Assembly (NCBI GenBank): GCA_900549865.1
Contig: URPU01000023.1
Span: 1-27,258, forward strand
DNA from: an uncultured Eubacteriales bacterium
GTDB taxonomy: Bacteria; Bacillota; Clostridia; Oscillospirales; Oscillospiraceae
DNA length: 27,258 bases
Direction: 5' to 3'
Below are positions 6,587-13,827 of the stretch, piece by piece (the first letter of the stretch is position 1; every line of letters begins with the position of its first letter). The position numbers were made by a program, and so were the translations under genes. The notes beneath the pieces are model-generated. The model did not search any database and was not told the DNA's origin. It saw only the letters and a list, made by a program, of their open reading frames with translations.

Positions 6587-7354
6587 TCAAAGGTCCTCTG
6601 CCATTGTGAGTATCTCTGCCTCGCCGTCGGTGATCGCAATGGTGTTCTCGTAGTGCGCGGAGAGCGTGCCGTCCGCCGTGACCACTGTCCAGTCGTTGTC
6701 GAGCACCTCCACGTCGTAGCCGCCAATGTTCACCATCGGCTCTATGGCGATCGTCATGCCCTTGACCAGCCGCGGGTCTGGGTGGCGGTGCGCGCGGTAG
6801 TTCGGGACCTCCGGCGCCTCGTGCATCTGCCTGCCGACGCCATGCCCGACGTAATCCCTGACCACCGAGTAGCCGTGGCTCTCGACGTAGTCCTGGATCG
6901 CCGCGCCTATATCGGATATGCGGTAGCCCACGCGCGCGAACTTGAGCCCCTCAAAGAAGCCCTGTCTTGTGACCTCTATGAGCTTTCTGGCCTCTTCGCT
7001 TATCTCGCCGCAGGGGTATGTGCCCGCACAGTCTCCGACATAGCCCTTGTAGGTCGCGCCCACATCGACGGACACTATGTCGCCGTTGTGGATCACTCTC
7101 TTGCCGGGAATACCATGTATGATCTCATCGTTTACGGATACGCAGGCGCTGGCGGGAAAGCCGCCGTAGCCGAGAAAGGTCGGCACCGCGCCGGATTTCA
7201 CAATGAACTCATGTACACATTTGTTTATCTGCTTGGTCGTCACCCCGGCGGCGATGGCTTGGCGCGCTATGCTGCGCGCGCCCGCCGTTATCCTGCCGGC
7301 CTGACGCATCAGCTCAATCTCGTGCGGGGATTTAATATAAATGCATTCTGACAT
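6587..7354 (-). CDS. map: Methionine aminopeptidase type I
   Basis: This enzyme removes the N-terminal methionine from nascent proteins as they leave the ribosome. The 255-residue protein has the pita-bread fold's metal ligands in order: Asp97 (VSVDVGA), Asp108 (GDCAGTY), His171 (GHGVGRQMHEAP), Glu205 (IAIEPMV) and Glu236 (SAHYENTIAI). It lacks an N-terminal SH3-binding extension, as is normal for bacterial type Ia enzymes. The ATG at 7354 lies one base beyond the adk stop, so the two are tightly coupled. No strong ribosome binding site precedes it, so it may depend on adk translation. Confidence 0.98.
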   Translation of the reverse strand: MSECIYIKSPHEIELMRQAGRITAGARSIARQAIAAGVTTKQINKCVHEFIVKSGAVPTFLGYGGFPASACVSVNDEIIHGIPGKRVIHNGDIVSVDVGATYKGYVGDCAGTYPCGEISEEARKLIEVTRQGFFEGLKFARVGYRISDIGAAIQDYVESHGYSVVRDYVGHGVGRQMHEAPEVPNYRAHRHPDPRLVKGMTIAIEPMVNIGGYDVEVLDNDWTVVTADGTLSAHYENTIAITDGEAEILTMAEDL

Positions 7355-7355
7355 A

Positions 7356-7988
7356 TCAAAGCCCCAATTCCTTTTTTATCTCAGCCGTTGTGGCGTCGAT
7401 ACTTGGCTGGTTTTCCACAGTTTTCAGCTTGCCGCGCTCGGCATAGAAGTCCTTGAGAGGCTCAGTGTCTCTGTGATAGGTTCTAAGCCTTGCTTTCACG
7501 GTGTCCTCGGCGTCGTCCTTGCGGACCGACAGCTCCCCGCCGCAGAAATCGCATACGCCCTCTGCCTTCGGGGGGTTGGACTCGACGTGGAAGGTCGCGC
7601 TGCAATCCTTGCAGGTGCGGCGGCCGCTCATGCGCCTTACGATGACGTCGTCGTGCACCTCGATGGACAGCGCGTAGTCGATCTCCACGCCCATCTTCTC
7701 CATGGCTTCCGCCTGGGGGATGGTGCGCGGCACGCCGTCGAGGATATAGCCGCCGGCGCAGTCGGGCTGCGCGAGGCGCTCCTTGATGATGCCGATTATG
7801 ACCTCATCCGGCACGAGCCGGCCGGCGTTGATGTACGCCTCGGCCTGAAGTCCCACGGGCGTGCCATCCTTGATGGCAGCCCGCAGGATGTTGCCTGTGG
7901 AAATGGTGGGTACGTTCAGTATCCTGCTCAAAATCTCTGCCTGAGTACCTTTACCGGCGCCGGGTGCGCCTAAAAGTATAAGCCTCAT
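7356..7988 (-). CDS. adk: Adenylate kinase with zinc-binding LID
   Basis: Adenylate kinase interconverts ATP plus AMP with two ADP. The 210-residue protein has the P-loop GAPGAGKGT at residues 7-15 and a long LID with four cysteines (126, 129, 146, 149), the zinc-type LID common in Gram-positive bacteria. The usual DGFPRT motif reads DGVPRT here (residues 84-89), a substitution at a normally aromatic position. A GTG at 7994 is in frame two codons upstream, but it overlaps the GAGGTG ribosome binding site, so the ATG at 7988 is preferred. The gene sits between secY and map, the usual spc order. Confidence 0.97.
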   Translation of the reverse strand: MRLILLGAPGAGKGTQAEILSRILNVPTISTGNILRAAIKDGTPVGLQAEAYINAGRLVPDEVIIGIIKERLAQPDCAGGYILDGVPRTIPQAEAMEKMGVEIDYALSIEVHDDVIVRRMSGRRTCKDCSATFHVESNPPKAEGVCDFCGGELSVRKDDAEDTVKARLRTYHRDTEPLKDFYAERGKLKTVENQPSIDATTAEIKKELGL

Positions 7989-8002
7989 AAGCACCTCGCG
8001 TC

Positions 8003-9292
8003 TCAGGACAGGAAGCCCTTATAGTTGCGCATGAGCAGCTCACCCTCAAGGGTGCGCACGGTCTCAAGTGCAACGCCGACAACGATTATGATGGACGTGC
8101 CGCCCAAAGACAGGCCCGTCAGGGAGGCGGAAGAGCTGAAGTGGGATACCAGAATGGGTACCACGGCGATTATGCCCAGATAAAGCGCGCCGAAGAGGGT
8201 GATCTTGTTGAGGACTCTCTGTATGAACTCGCTGGTGGGCTTGCCCGGACGGAAGCCGGGGATATAGCCGCCGTTCTTCTTGAGGTTGTTTGCCACTTCA
8301 ATGGGATTGAACTGAATGGTGGAGTAGAAGTAGGCAAAGAAGATTATCAACAGGAAGTAGATAATCGCGTAGGTGATGGAGCTGGTATCGAAAGCCTTCA
8401 TAAACCAGCTGTCCGAGCCCTTGCCGCTGAAAGCCGCTATCGTGGCCGGCAGGGAGGCGATGGACTGGGCAAAGATTATGGGCATGACGCCGGACATGTT
8501 GACCTTCATGGGAAGGTGCGTGCTCTGGCCGCCGTACATCTTGCGTCCCACGACCCTCTTGGCGTACTGCACGGGGATCCTGCGCTCAGCATCGTTGACA
8601 TAGACGATGAGGACGATGATCGCCAGCGCGCCCAGATACATCAGGACCGCGACCCACCATGCGAGTCTGCCTGCAATGCAGTTGCGCACAGTGTTGACGA
8701 TGCTGACGGGGAAGCGGGAGATGATGCTTGCGAACAGTATCATGGAGATACCGTTGCCGATACCGTGCTCGGTTATCTGCTCGCCAAGCCACATGATCAG
8801 CGCGGAGCCGGAGGTGAAGGTCAAAATGATGACTATCGCCGCCCAGACGCTGCTCTGTACATCGGAAACGAGGATGCCGTTGTTCTTGATGAGCATGTAG
8901 TAGGCGAAGCCCTGAAGCAGGCCGATCGCCACGGTGGAGTAGCGGGTGATGGACGCGATCTTCTTCTTGCCCTCTTCGCCCTCATCCTTGCTCATGCGCT
9001 CAAGTGCGGGGATGGCGATGCACAGAAGCTGAATGATGATGGAGGCGTTGATGTAGGGCTGGATGGAGAGCGCGAATATCGTCGCGTTGGAGAACGCGCC
9101 GCCGGACATGACGTCCAGAAGGCCAAGGACGGTGTTCTGCATGTACGTGAAGTACTGCTGCAGCGCCGCCACGTTGACATAAGGAACAGGGATGGAGTTG
9201 CCAAGACGATAAAGCAGGACGATGAGAAGGGTGAAGAGTATCTTCCGCCTTATCTCCTCGATCTTCCATGCGCTGCGTAAAGTCTGAAGCAC
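8003..9292 (-). CDS. secY: Preprotein translocase subunit SecY, GTG start
   Basis: SecY is the ten-helix membrane channel of the Sec translocon. The 429-residue length is standard. Family landmarks include LGLLDVMSGGAFSNATIFAL and PYINASIIIQLL in the plug and TM2 region, the cytoplasmic loop with RRIPVQYAKR, and FRPGKPTSEFIQ before the last helices. The start codon is GTG at 9292, immediately after the rplO TAA, with GAGGTGG five bases upstream. That spacing suggests coupling to L15 translation. It is followed by adk after 14 bases. Confidence 0.98.
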   Translation of the reverse strand: MLQTLRSAWKIEEIRRKILFTLLIVLLYRLGNSIPVPYVNVAALQQYFTYMQNTVLGLLDVMSGGAFSNATIFALSIQPYINASIIIQLLCIAIPALERMSKDEGEEGKKKIASITRYSTVAIGLLQGFAYYMLIKNNGILVSDVQSSVWAAIVIILTFTSGSALIMWLGEQITEHGIGNGISMILFASIISRFPVSIVNTVRNCIAGRLAWWVAVLMYLGALAIIVLIVYVNDAERRIPVQYAKRVVGRKMYGGQSTHLPMKVNMSGVMPIIFAQSIASLPATIAAFSGKGSDSWFMKAFDTSSITYAIIYFLLIIFFAYFYSTIQFNPIEVANNLKKNGGYIPGFRPGKPTSEFIQRVLNKITLFGALYLGIIAVVPILVSHFSSSASLTGLSLGGTSIIIVVGVALETVRTLEGELLMRNYKGFLS

Positions 9293-9733
9293 TTATACCA
9301 CCTCTGCCTTTCCGCCGGCCGCCTCGATCTTCTGTTTCGCGGTTTCGGAGAAAGCAGCAGCCTTTACAGTCAGCTTCTTGGTTATCTCGCCATTGCCAAG
9401 GATCTTGACGCCGTATCTGCACTTGGAGAGGATACCGGCATCCAGCAGCGCCTGTGCGTCCACGACTGCGCCGTCGTCGAACTTGTCGAGAACGGAGACA
9501 TTGACGGACTCAAGGGGCTTTGCGAAGATGTTATTGAAGCCTCTCTTGGGGATGCGGCGTGCGAGGGGCATCTGGCCGCCTTCAAACCCGATGCGGGTGC
9601 CGCCGCCGGAGCGTGCCTTCTGGCCCTTGTGGCCGCGGCCTGCGGTCTTGCCGTTACCGGTTGCGTGGCCTCTGCCCTTGCGCTTATCGACATGGGTGGA
9701 GCCGGCGACGGGAGAAAGTTCATGTATATACAT
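9293..9733 (-). CDS. rplO: 50S ribosomal protein L15
   Basis: L15 is a late-assembly large-subunit protein with a long basic N-terminal extension threaded into 23S rRNA. The 146-residue product shows the typical glycine/arginine-rich start (RKGRGHATGNGKTAGRGHKG near residues 18-37). It also has the GGQMPLARRIPKRGF motif and a globular C-terminal half. AAGGAGG lies eight bases before the ATG. The stop abuts the GTG start of secY. Confidence 0.98.
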   Translation of the reverse strand: MYIHELSPVAGSTHVDKRKGRGHATGNGKTAGRGHKGQKARSGGGTRIGFEGGQMPLARRIPKRGFNNIFAKPLESVNVSVLDKFDDGAVVDAQALLDAGILSKCRYGVKILGNGEITKKLTVKAAAFSETAKQKIEAAGGKAEVV

Positions 9734-9746
9734 TCTCTTGCCCTCC

Positions 9747-9926
9747 TTATTCTTCTGTTACCTTGACGAGATAGCCGATCTGGGCGATCTTGCCGCGGGT
9801 CTGGGGATTGTCGGGCTGTACGGTCTCGTTGCCGATCTTGTGCAGGCCGAGAGAGTAGGCAGTTGCGATATGCTTGTCGTGTCTGCCGCTGAGGCTCTTA
9901 ACGAGCTTTATTCTAAGATTAGCCAT
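9747..9926 (-). CDS. rpmD: 50S ribosomal protein L30
   Basis: This 59-codon gene was read directly from the sequence. It encodes MANLRIKLVKSLSGRHDKHI and continues to VKVTEE before a TAA at 9747-9749. The Gly-rich and LGLHKIGNETVQPD segments are diagnostic of bacterial L30, a small large-subunit protein. It lies between rpsE (12 bases) and rplO (13 bases), which is its usual position in the spc operon. Confidence 0.97.
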   Translation of the reverse strand: MANLRIKLVKSLSGRHDKHIATAYSLGLHKIGNETVQPDNPQTRGKIAQIGYLVKVTEE

Positions 9927-9938
9927 GATTCGCCCTCC

Positions 9939-10463
9939 TTAACCCTGAATCTCTTCAGGAGTCTTGCCTCTGACTGCGGCGACCTGGGATGCGTCGCGGA
10001 GAGACTTGAGGCCTTCCATAGTTGCTGCAACGACGTTCGCGGGGTTGTTGGTGCGCAGGCACTTGGTACGGATGTTCCTGATGCCGGCTGCCTCAACGAC
10101 TGCACGCACGGCGCCACCGGCGATAACGCCGGTGCCTTCGGGTGCGGGCTTGAGCAGCACGCGGCCGGCGCCGAAGCTGCCGATGACCTCGTGGGGGATG
10201 GTCGTGCCCTGCAGGGTGACGGTGCAGATGTTCTTCTTGGCGTCCTCGAGGCCCTTGCGGATAGCCTCGGAGACCTCGTTGGCCTTGCCCATGCCGAAGC
10301 CGACGCGGCCCTTGCCGTCGCCGACGACGCACAGGGCGGAGAACTTCGCAACACGGCCGCCCTTGACGGTCTTGCTGACGCGGTTGAGGGAAACTACCTT
10401 TTCGATATACTCGGAAGCAACTTCTTCCTTCCGGCGATCTCTTCTGTCATTGTTGTATGCCAT
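9939..10463 (-). CDS. rpsE: 30S ribosomal protein S5
   Basis: S5 lies at the mRNA entry side of the 30S subunit and affects decoding fidelity and unwinding of mRNA. The 174-residue protein has the dsRNA-binding-like N-terminal domain (KVVSLNRVSKTVKGGR near 22-37, then GDGKGRVGFGMGKANEV). The C-terminal S5 fold includes the GTGVIAGGAVRAVVEAAGI segment. Its length is normal for the family. It is preceded by rplR and followed by rpmD. Confidence 0.98.
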   Translation of the reverse strand: MAYNNDRRDRRKEEVASEYIEKVVSLNRVSKTVKGGRVAKFSALCVVGDGKGRVGFGMGKANEVSEAIRKGLEDAKKNICTVTLQGTTIPHEVIGSFGAGRVLLKPAPEGTGVIAGGAVRAVVEAAGIRNIRTKCLRTNNPANVVAATMEGLKSLRDASQVAAVRGKTPEEIQG

Positions 10464-10483
10464 TTAAGCTTGCTCCCCCTTCC

Positions 10484-10843
10484 TCAGAACTTGAGGCCGC
10501 CCTCGCGGGCGCCTTCTGCCAGTGCCATGACGCGGCCGTGATAGATGTAGCCGCCGCGGTCGAACACTACGTCCTCGATGCCCTTCTTGAGAGCGCGCTC
10601 TGCAATAGCTGCACCGACCTTCTTTGCGGCCTCGCAGTTGCCGCCGTTGCCTTCAAAGCCCTTCTCGACGCTGGAGGCGGAAACGAGGGTGTTGCCGGCC
10701 ACATCGTCGATAATCTGGGCATAAATGTTGTTCTCGCTGCGGAAAACGCAGAGACGGGGCCTCTCGGCAGTGCCGGAGATCTTCCCGCGGACTCTGTTGT
10801 GGCGCTTAATGCGCTGTCCTCTGGTATCGGGTCTTTTAATCAT
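10484..10843 (-). CDS. rplR: 50S ribosomal protein L18
   Basis: L18 binds 5S rRNA together with L5 and attaches it to the central protuberance. The 119-residue protein begins with the basic, RNA-binding MIKRPDTRGQRIKRHNRVR. It has the RPRLCVFRSENNIYAQIIDD core and ends DRGGYIYHGRVMALAEGAREGGLKF, the family's usual C-terminus. Its spacing to rplF and rpsE is 16 and 20 bases. No oddities are seen. Confidence 0.98.
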   Translation of the reverse strand: MIKRPDTRGQRIKRHNRVRGKISGTAERPRLCVFRSENNIYAQIIDDVAGNTLVSASSVEKGFEGNGGNCEAAKKVGAAIAERALKKGIEDVVFDRGGYIYHGRVMALAEGAREGGLKF

Positions 10844-10859
10844 TCAGGCACACCTCCGT

Positions 10860-11402
10860 TTACTTAGCGCCGGTCTTGCCTTCTTTGCGGCGGATGACTT
10901 CGTAGTCGTACTTGATGCCCTTGCCCTTGTAGGGTTCGGGAGGTCTCTTACCACGAACTTCTGCTGCAAACTGGCCGACCTTCTGCTTGTCGATACCCTT
11001 GATAGTGACGTGGTTGGCATCGGGAACGTCGATCTGGATGTCCTCAGTCTCGGGAACGATGATCTGATGGGAGTAGCCCAGATTCATGACGAGGTTCTTG
11101 CCTTCCTTGGCGGCACGATAGCCAACGCCGTTTATCTCCAGCTTCTTCTCAAAGCCGGTGGTCACGCCGACGACCATGTTGTGGACCAGGGATCTGGTCA
11201 GGCCGTGGATAGCGCGGTTTTCCTTGGAATCGTTGGGGCGCTTTACGTGGAGGACGCCGTTTTCGACTTCAACCGTCATGCCGGGGAGCATCGTGTACTC
11301 GAGCGTACCCTTGGGTCCCTTGACAGTGATGTGGTTGTTCTCGTCTACTTTGATTTCGACGCCGGCGGGGATGGTGATGGGTTCTCTTCCTATTCTAGAC
11401 AT
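10860..11402 (-). CDS. rplF: 50S ribosomal protein L6
   Basis: L6 lies near the sarcin-ricin loop and the factor-binding site. The 180-residue protein has two related alpha/beta domains. It starts MSRIGREPITIPAGVEIKVD and ends with the family's signature PEPYKGKGIKYDYEVIRRKEGK. It follows rpsH by 12 bases and precedes rplR in standard spc order. No unusual features are seen. Confidence 0.98.
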   Translation of the reverse strand: MSRIGREPITIPAGVEIKVDENNHITVKGPKGTLEYTMLPGMTVEVENGVLHVKRPNDSKENRAIHGLTRSLVHNMVVGVTTGFEKKLEINGVGYRAAKEGKNLVMNLGYSHQIIVPETEDIQIDVPDANHVTIKGIDKQKVGQFAAEVRGKRPPEPYKGKGIKYDYEVIRRKEGKTGAK

Positions 11403-11414
11403 TCTGCTACCTCC

Positions 11415-11813
11415 TTACCAGATGAACGCAAGGACTTCGCCGCCGACATGCTCTTTGCGAGCCTGCTTGTCGGTCATAACGCCCTTGGAGGTGGAAATGA
11501 TAGCGATGCCCAGGCCCTTGAGGACGCGGGGCAGCTCGTCGGCGCCGGCGTAAACGCGCAGGCCGGGCTTGCTGACACGGCGCAGGCCCTGGATGGCCTT
11601 TTCCTTGCCGGGGAGATACTTGAGGGTGATGCGAATGACGCCCTGCGTGCCGTCGTCGATGACCTGATAGTTCTTGATGTAGCCTTCGTTGAGCATGATC
11701 TCAGCAATGGCCTTCTTCATCTTCGAGGCGGGGACGTCAACAGTCTCATGCTTCGCGTTTCCGGCGTTGCGGACACGGGTCAGCATATCTGCAATGGGGT
11801 CAGTGATCTGCAT
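11415..11813 (-). CDS. rpsH: 30S ribosomal protein S8
   Basis: S8 binds the central domain of 16S rRNA and in E. coli represses the spc operon by binding mRNA near rplE. The 132-residue protein starts MQITDPIADMLTRVRNAGNA and ends STSKGVMTDKQARKEHVGGEVLAFIW, both typical. It has its own AGGAGG site. A 548-base non-coding stretch separates it from rpsN, where a few dozen bases would be normal. Its expression may therefore depend on what that stretch does. Confidence 0.98.
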   Translation of the reverse strand: MQITDPIADMLTRVRNAGNAKHETVDVPASKMKKAIAEIMLNEGYIKNYQVIDDGTQGVIRITLKYLPGKEKAIQGLRRVSKPGLRVYAGADELPRVLKGLGIAIISTSKGVMTDKQARKEHVGGEVLAFIW

Positions 11814-11920
11814 AGATTTTTATCCTCCTGATTTAGAGTTACCGCATTTGCGGTTTTGGCGGCGAGGTTCCATGCCAATGCTTGATTGGACACGGCCTTT
11901 CGTCATCCATCCTCAGACTG

Positions 11921-11968
11921 GGCTTGCTCCATTCCGCTTCCGCGGTTTCCGTAGGAGCCGCAAAAGCT
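11921..11968 (-). repeat. Structured direct repeat, copy A
   Basis: This 48-bp unit matches 12051-12098 except at two positions, with the first 41 bases identical. On the minus strand it folds as GCTCC/GGAGC (11954-11958 with 11926-11930) around an inner CCGC-GGAA-GCGG stem (11942-11945 with 11934-11937), which is capped by a GNRA-type GGAA tetraloop. That suggests a repeated structured RNA or DNA element. Confidence 0.8.
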
Positions 11969-11996
11969 CCATATCCGCGCCCCCAGTCTTCGTCCA

Positions 11997-12035
11997 CAAA
12001 TCAAACCCACTTCGTTGGGCTTTGATTTGTTTTTT
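11997..12035 (+). terminator. Plus-strand terminator-like hairpin within the spc cluster
   Basis: CAAATCAAACCCA at 11997-12009 pairs with 12016-12029 (one bulged C) around a short loop and is followed by six T (12030-12035). The U tract is on the plus strand, opposite to every gene nearby. It could end an antisense or repeat-encoded transcript, or it could be a passenger of the repeat element. Confidence 0.6.
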
Positions 12036-12050
12036 AGACGGGGGAAACGT

Positions 12051-12098
12051 GGCTTGCTCCATTCCGCTTCCGCGGTTTCCGTAGGAGCCGCGAAAACT
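12051..12098 (-). repeat. Structured direct repeat, copy B
   Basis: This is the second copy of the 48-bp unit described at 11921-11968, in the same orientation and 130 bases away. The nested stem with the GGAA tetraloop is fully conserved. Both mismatches fall in the last eight bases, outside the stems. Confidence 0.8.
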
Positions 12099-12131
12099 CA
12101 ACTTCACATTCCCGGTCTGTTTTATCCATAA

Positions 12132-12154
12132 GGCGGGAGGGATCGGCTCCCGCC
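12132..12154. repeat. GC-rich hairpin
   Basis: GGCGGGAG at 12132-12139 pairs with CTCCCGCC at 12147-12154 around a 7-base loop. No T run follows on either strand, so it is not called a terminator. Confidence 0.5.
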
Positions 12155-12218
12155 GTGTGGAACATAAAAAGGTTTGTGCATTGCACTAAGTTTTCTTTAG
12201 GCTATGGCAGCGAACCGA

Positions 12219-12332
12219 CGCTGTACTAAGGTACTGCGAGGTGAGCTGACGACGCATAAAGGAAACTTGATTTTCTGCACTGATTTTGTCCGAGACGATC
12301 TCGAGACGGCGACGCTGTACTGAAGTACTGCG
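12219..12332. repeat. Pair of related 20-bp palindromes
   Basis: Two imperfect palindromes share the layout CGC-T-GTAC-(4)-GTAC-T-GCG, at 12219-12238 (loop TAAG) and 12313-12332 (loop TGAA). The second is extended by CGGC at 12307-12310 pairing with GCCG at 12334-12337. The spacing is 94 bases. The shared architecture with different loops suggests members of one palindromic repeat family. Confidence 0.6.
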
Positions 12333-12361
12333 AGCCGGCGAGAGGAAGTATTCGGGCGAAA

Positions 12362-12547
12362 TCAGAAAGAAGCCTTGCGCACGCCGGGGATCTGCCCCTT
12401 GTAAGCCAGCTCACGGAAGCAGATACGGCAGATGCCGTAGTTGCGCAGATAAGCGTGGGGGCGGCCGCAGATCTTGCAGCGGTTGTACTTGCGGGTGGAG
12501 AACTTTGCAGGCGCCTGCTGCTTGAGGATCATAGATTTCTTAGCCAT
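12362..12547 (-). CDS. rpsN: 30S ribosomal protein S14, type Z (zinc)
   Basis: S14 is a late-assembling protein of the 30S head. This is the short 61-residue zinc form (sometimes called rpsZ), with Cys24, Cys27, Cys40 and Cys43 in the CKICGRPHAYLRNYGICRIC segment. It ends GQIPGVRKASF, as is typical. The gene follows rplE by 14 bases. The 548-base insertion begins directly after its stop, so it is the last gene before the break in the spc cluster. Confidence 0.98.
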   Translation of the reverse strand: MAKKSMILKQQAPAKFSTRKYNRCKICGRPHAYLRNYGICRICFRELAYKGQIPGVRKASF

Positions 12548-12561
12548 AATTTTTCTCCTCC

Positions 12562-13101
12562 TTAGTTGACAAAGGGAGCGCCCATGAGCTTGAGCAGCTC
12601 ACGTGCCTCTTCGTCGGTCTTTGCAGTGGTGGTGATCGCAATGTTCATACCGCGCAGCTTCTCGATCTTGTCGTACTCGATCTCGGGGAAGATTATCTGC
12701 TCCTTGAGGCCAAGGCTGTAGTTGCCGCGGCCGTCGAAAGCGTCTGCGGAGATGCCGCGGAAGTCGCGGACACGGGGCAGCGCCACGTTGAACAGACGGT
12801 CGAGGAACTCCCACATGCGGTCCTGACGGAGGGTGACCTTCACGCCGACCTTCATGCCTTCACGGAGCTTGAAGTTAGCAACAGACTTTCTTGCCACGGT
12901 CGCAACGGCGTGCTGGCCGGTGATGGCGGAAATGTCCTTGATAACGGCCTCGAGAGCCTTTGCGTTGTCCTTGCAGTCGCCGCAGCCGACGGACACAACG
13001 ATCTTGTCGATGCGGGGGATCTGCATGGTGGACTTGTACTGGAACTTCTCCATCAGAGCAGGAGCAACTTCCTCAACATACTTTTTCTTCATTCTAGTCA
13101 T
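12562..13101 (-). CDS. rplE: 50S ribosomal protein L5
   Basis: L5 binds 5S rRNA and contacts the P-site tRNA from the central protuberance. The 179-residue protein has the typical MQIPRIDKIVVSVGCGD-type segment near residues 27-43. The RVRDFRGISADAFDGRGNYSLGLKEQIIFPEI region and an ITTTAKTDEEARELLKLMG C-terminus are also present. It lies between rplX and rpsN at the usual spacing. Confidence 0.98.
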   Translation of the reverse strand: MTRMKKKYVEEVAPALMEKFQYKSTMQIPRIDKIVVSVGCGDCKDNAKALEAVIKDISAITGQHAVATVARKSVANFKLREGMKVGVKVTLRQDRMWEFLDRLFNVALPRVRDFRGISADAFDGRGNYSLGLKEQIIFPEIEYDKIEKLRGMNIAITTTAKTDEEARELLKLMGAPFVN

Positions 13102-13119
13102 AGTAAGTTATCTCCTTTC

Positions 13120-13425
13120 TCAGATTTCTGCGCCGCACTTCTTGCAGACGCGGGACTTCTTGCCGTCCGTTATCTTGTGTGCAACGCGGGTGGCCTTGCC
13201 GCACTTGGGGCAGACGAGCATGACCTTGGATGCGTAGATCGGGGTCTCGATCTTGATGATGCCGCCGTCCTGGCCCTGCTTGCGGGGCTTCTGGTGCTTG
13301 GTGGCGACGTTGACACCCTCGACAGTGACCTTCAGTGCCTTGGGGTCGGCGGAGAGGATCTTGCCCTCCTTGCCCTTGTCCTTGCCGGACAGGACGACAA
13401 CTTTATCGTCTTTCTTAATGTTCAT
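13120..13425 (-). CDS. rplX: 50S ribosomal protein L24 with zinc ribbon
   Basis: L24 is an assembly initiator that binds the 5' end of 23S rRNA and lies near the exit tunnel. The 101-residue protein begins with a KOW domain (KKDDKVVVLSGKDKGKEGKI). It ends with a C-terminal pair of CxxC motifs (Cys72/75 and Cys94/97), as expected for a zinc ribbon. It follows rplN by 15 bases. Apart from the intact zinc site, which contrasts with the cysteine-free S4, nothing is unusual. Confidence 0.98.
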   Translation of the reverse strand: MNIKKDDKVVVLSGKDKGKEGKILSADPKALKVTVEGVNVATKHQKPRKQGQDGGIIKIETPIYASKVMLVCPKCGKATRVAHKITDGKKSRVCKKCGAEI

Positions 13426-13440
13426 TCTCTGCGACCTCCA

Positions 13441-13812
13441 TTAAATCACTTCGGGAGCGAGCGACAGGATCTTCATGTATTCCTTATCGCGCAGCTCACG
13501 GGCGACGGGTCCAAAGATACGAGTGCCGCGGGGGTTCTTATCGCCGGTGTTGATAAGAACGGCAGCATTCTCGTCGAAGCGGACGTAGGTGCCGTCGGCG
13601 CGGCGCACGGGCTTGACAGTGCGGACGACGACTGCCTTGACGACATCGCCCTTCTTGACACTGCCGCCGGGAGCGGCCTTGCGGACGGAGCAAACTATAA
13701 CGTCACCGATGCTTGCATACTTGCGCTTGGAACCGCCAAGCACGCGGATGCACTTCAATTCCTTGGCGCCGGTATTGTCGGCGACCTTCAGATAAGTTTC
13801 CTGCTGTATCAT
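13441..13812 (-). CDS. rplN: 50S ribosomal protein L14
   Basis: L14 forms an inter-subunit bridge and binds next to L19. The 123-residue protein starts MIQQETYLKVADNTGAKELK. It has the GDVIVCSVRKAAPGGSVKKG segment and ends with the family's MKILSLAPEVI. Its length is normal for bacteria (122-123). It lies between rpsQ and rplX. Confidence 0.98.
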   Translation of the reverse strand: MIQQETYLKVADNTGAKELKCIRVLGGSKRKYASIGDVIVCSVRKAAPGGSVKKGDVVKAVVVRTVKPVRRADGTYVRFDENAAVLINTGDKNPRGTRIFGPVARELRDKEYMKILSLAPEVI

Positions 13813-13827
13813 TCTGTTGGCGCCTCC

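Larger units (their letters stand above)
11814..12361. other. 548-bp non-coding insertion inside the spc cluster
   Basis: No credible gene is present here. The stretch contains a 48-bp direct repeat (11921-11968 and 12051-12098). Between the copies is a plus-strand terminator-like hairpin (11997-12035). A GC-rich hairpin lies at 12132-12154, and a related pair of palindromes lies at 12219-12238 and 12313-12332. I see no consensus minus-strand promoter in it. The 64-codon frame at 11913-12107 (-) reads the two copies of the repeat in different frames, so it is not coding. Confidence 0.8.

Noticed and set aside
11921..12098. Possible CRISPR or tandem array
   Set aside because: There are only two copies, with an 82-base interval, and no cas gene is in the window.
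11913..12107. 64-codon minus-strand frame in the spc insertion
   Set aside because: It starts at a GTG without a ribosome binding site. The two copies of the internal repeat are read in different frames, so the identity is not due to protein conservation.
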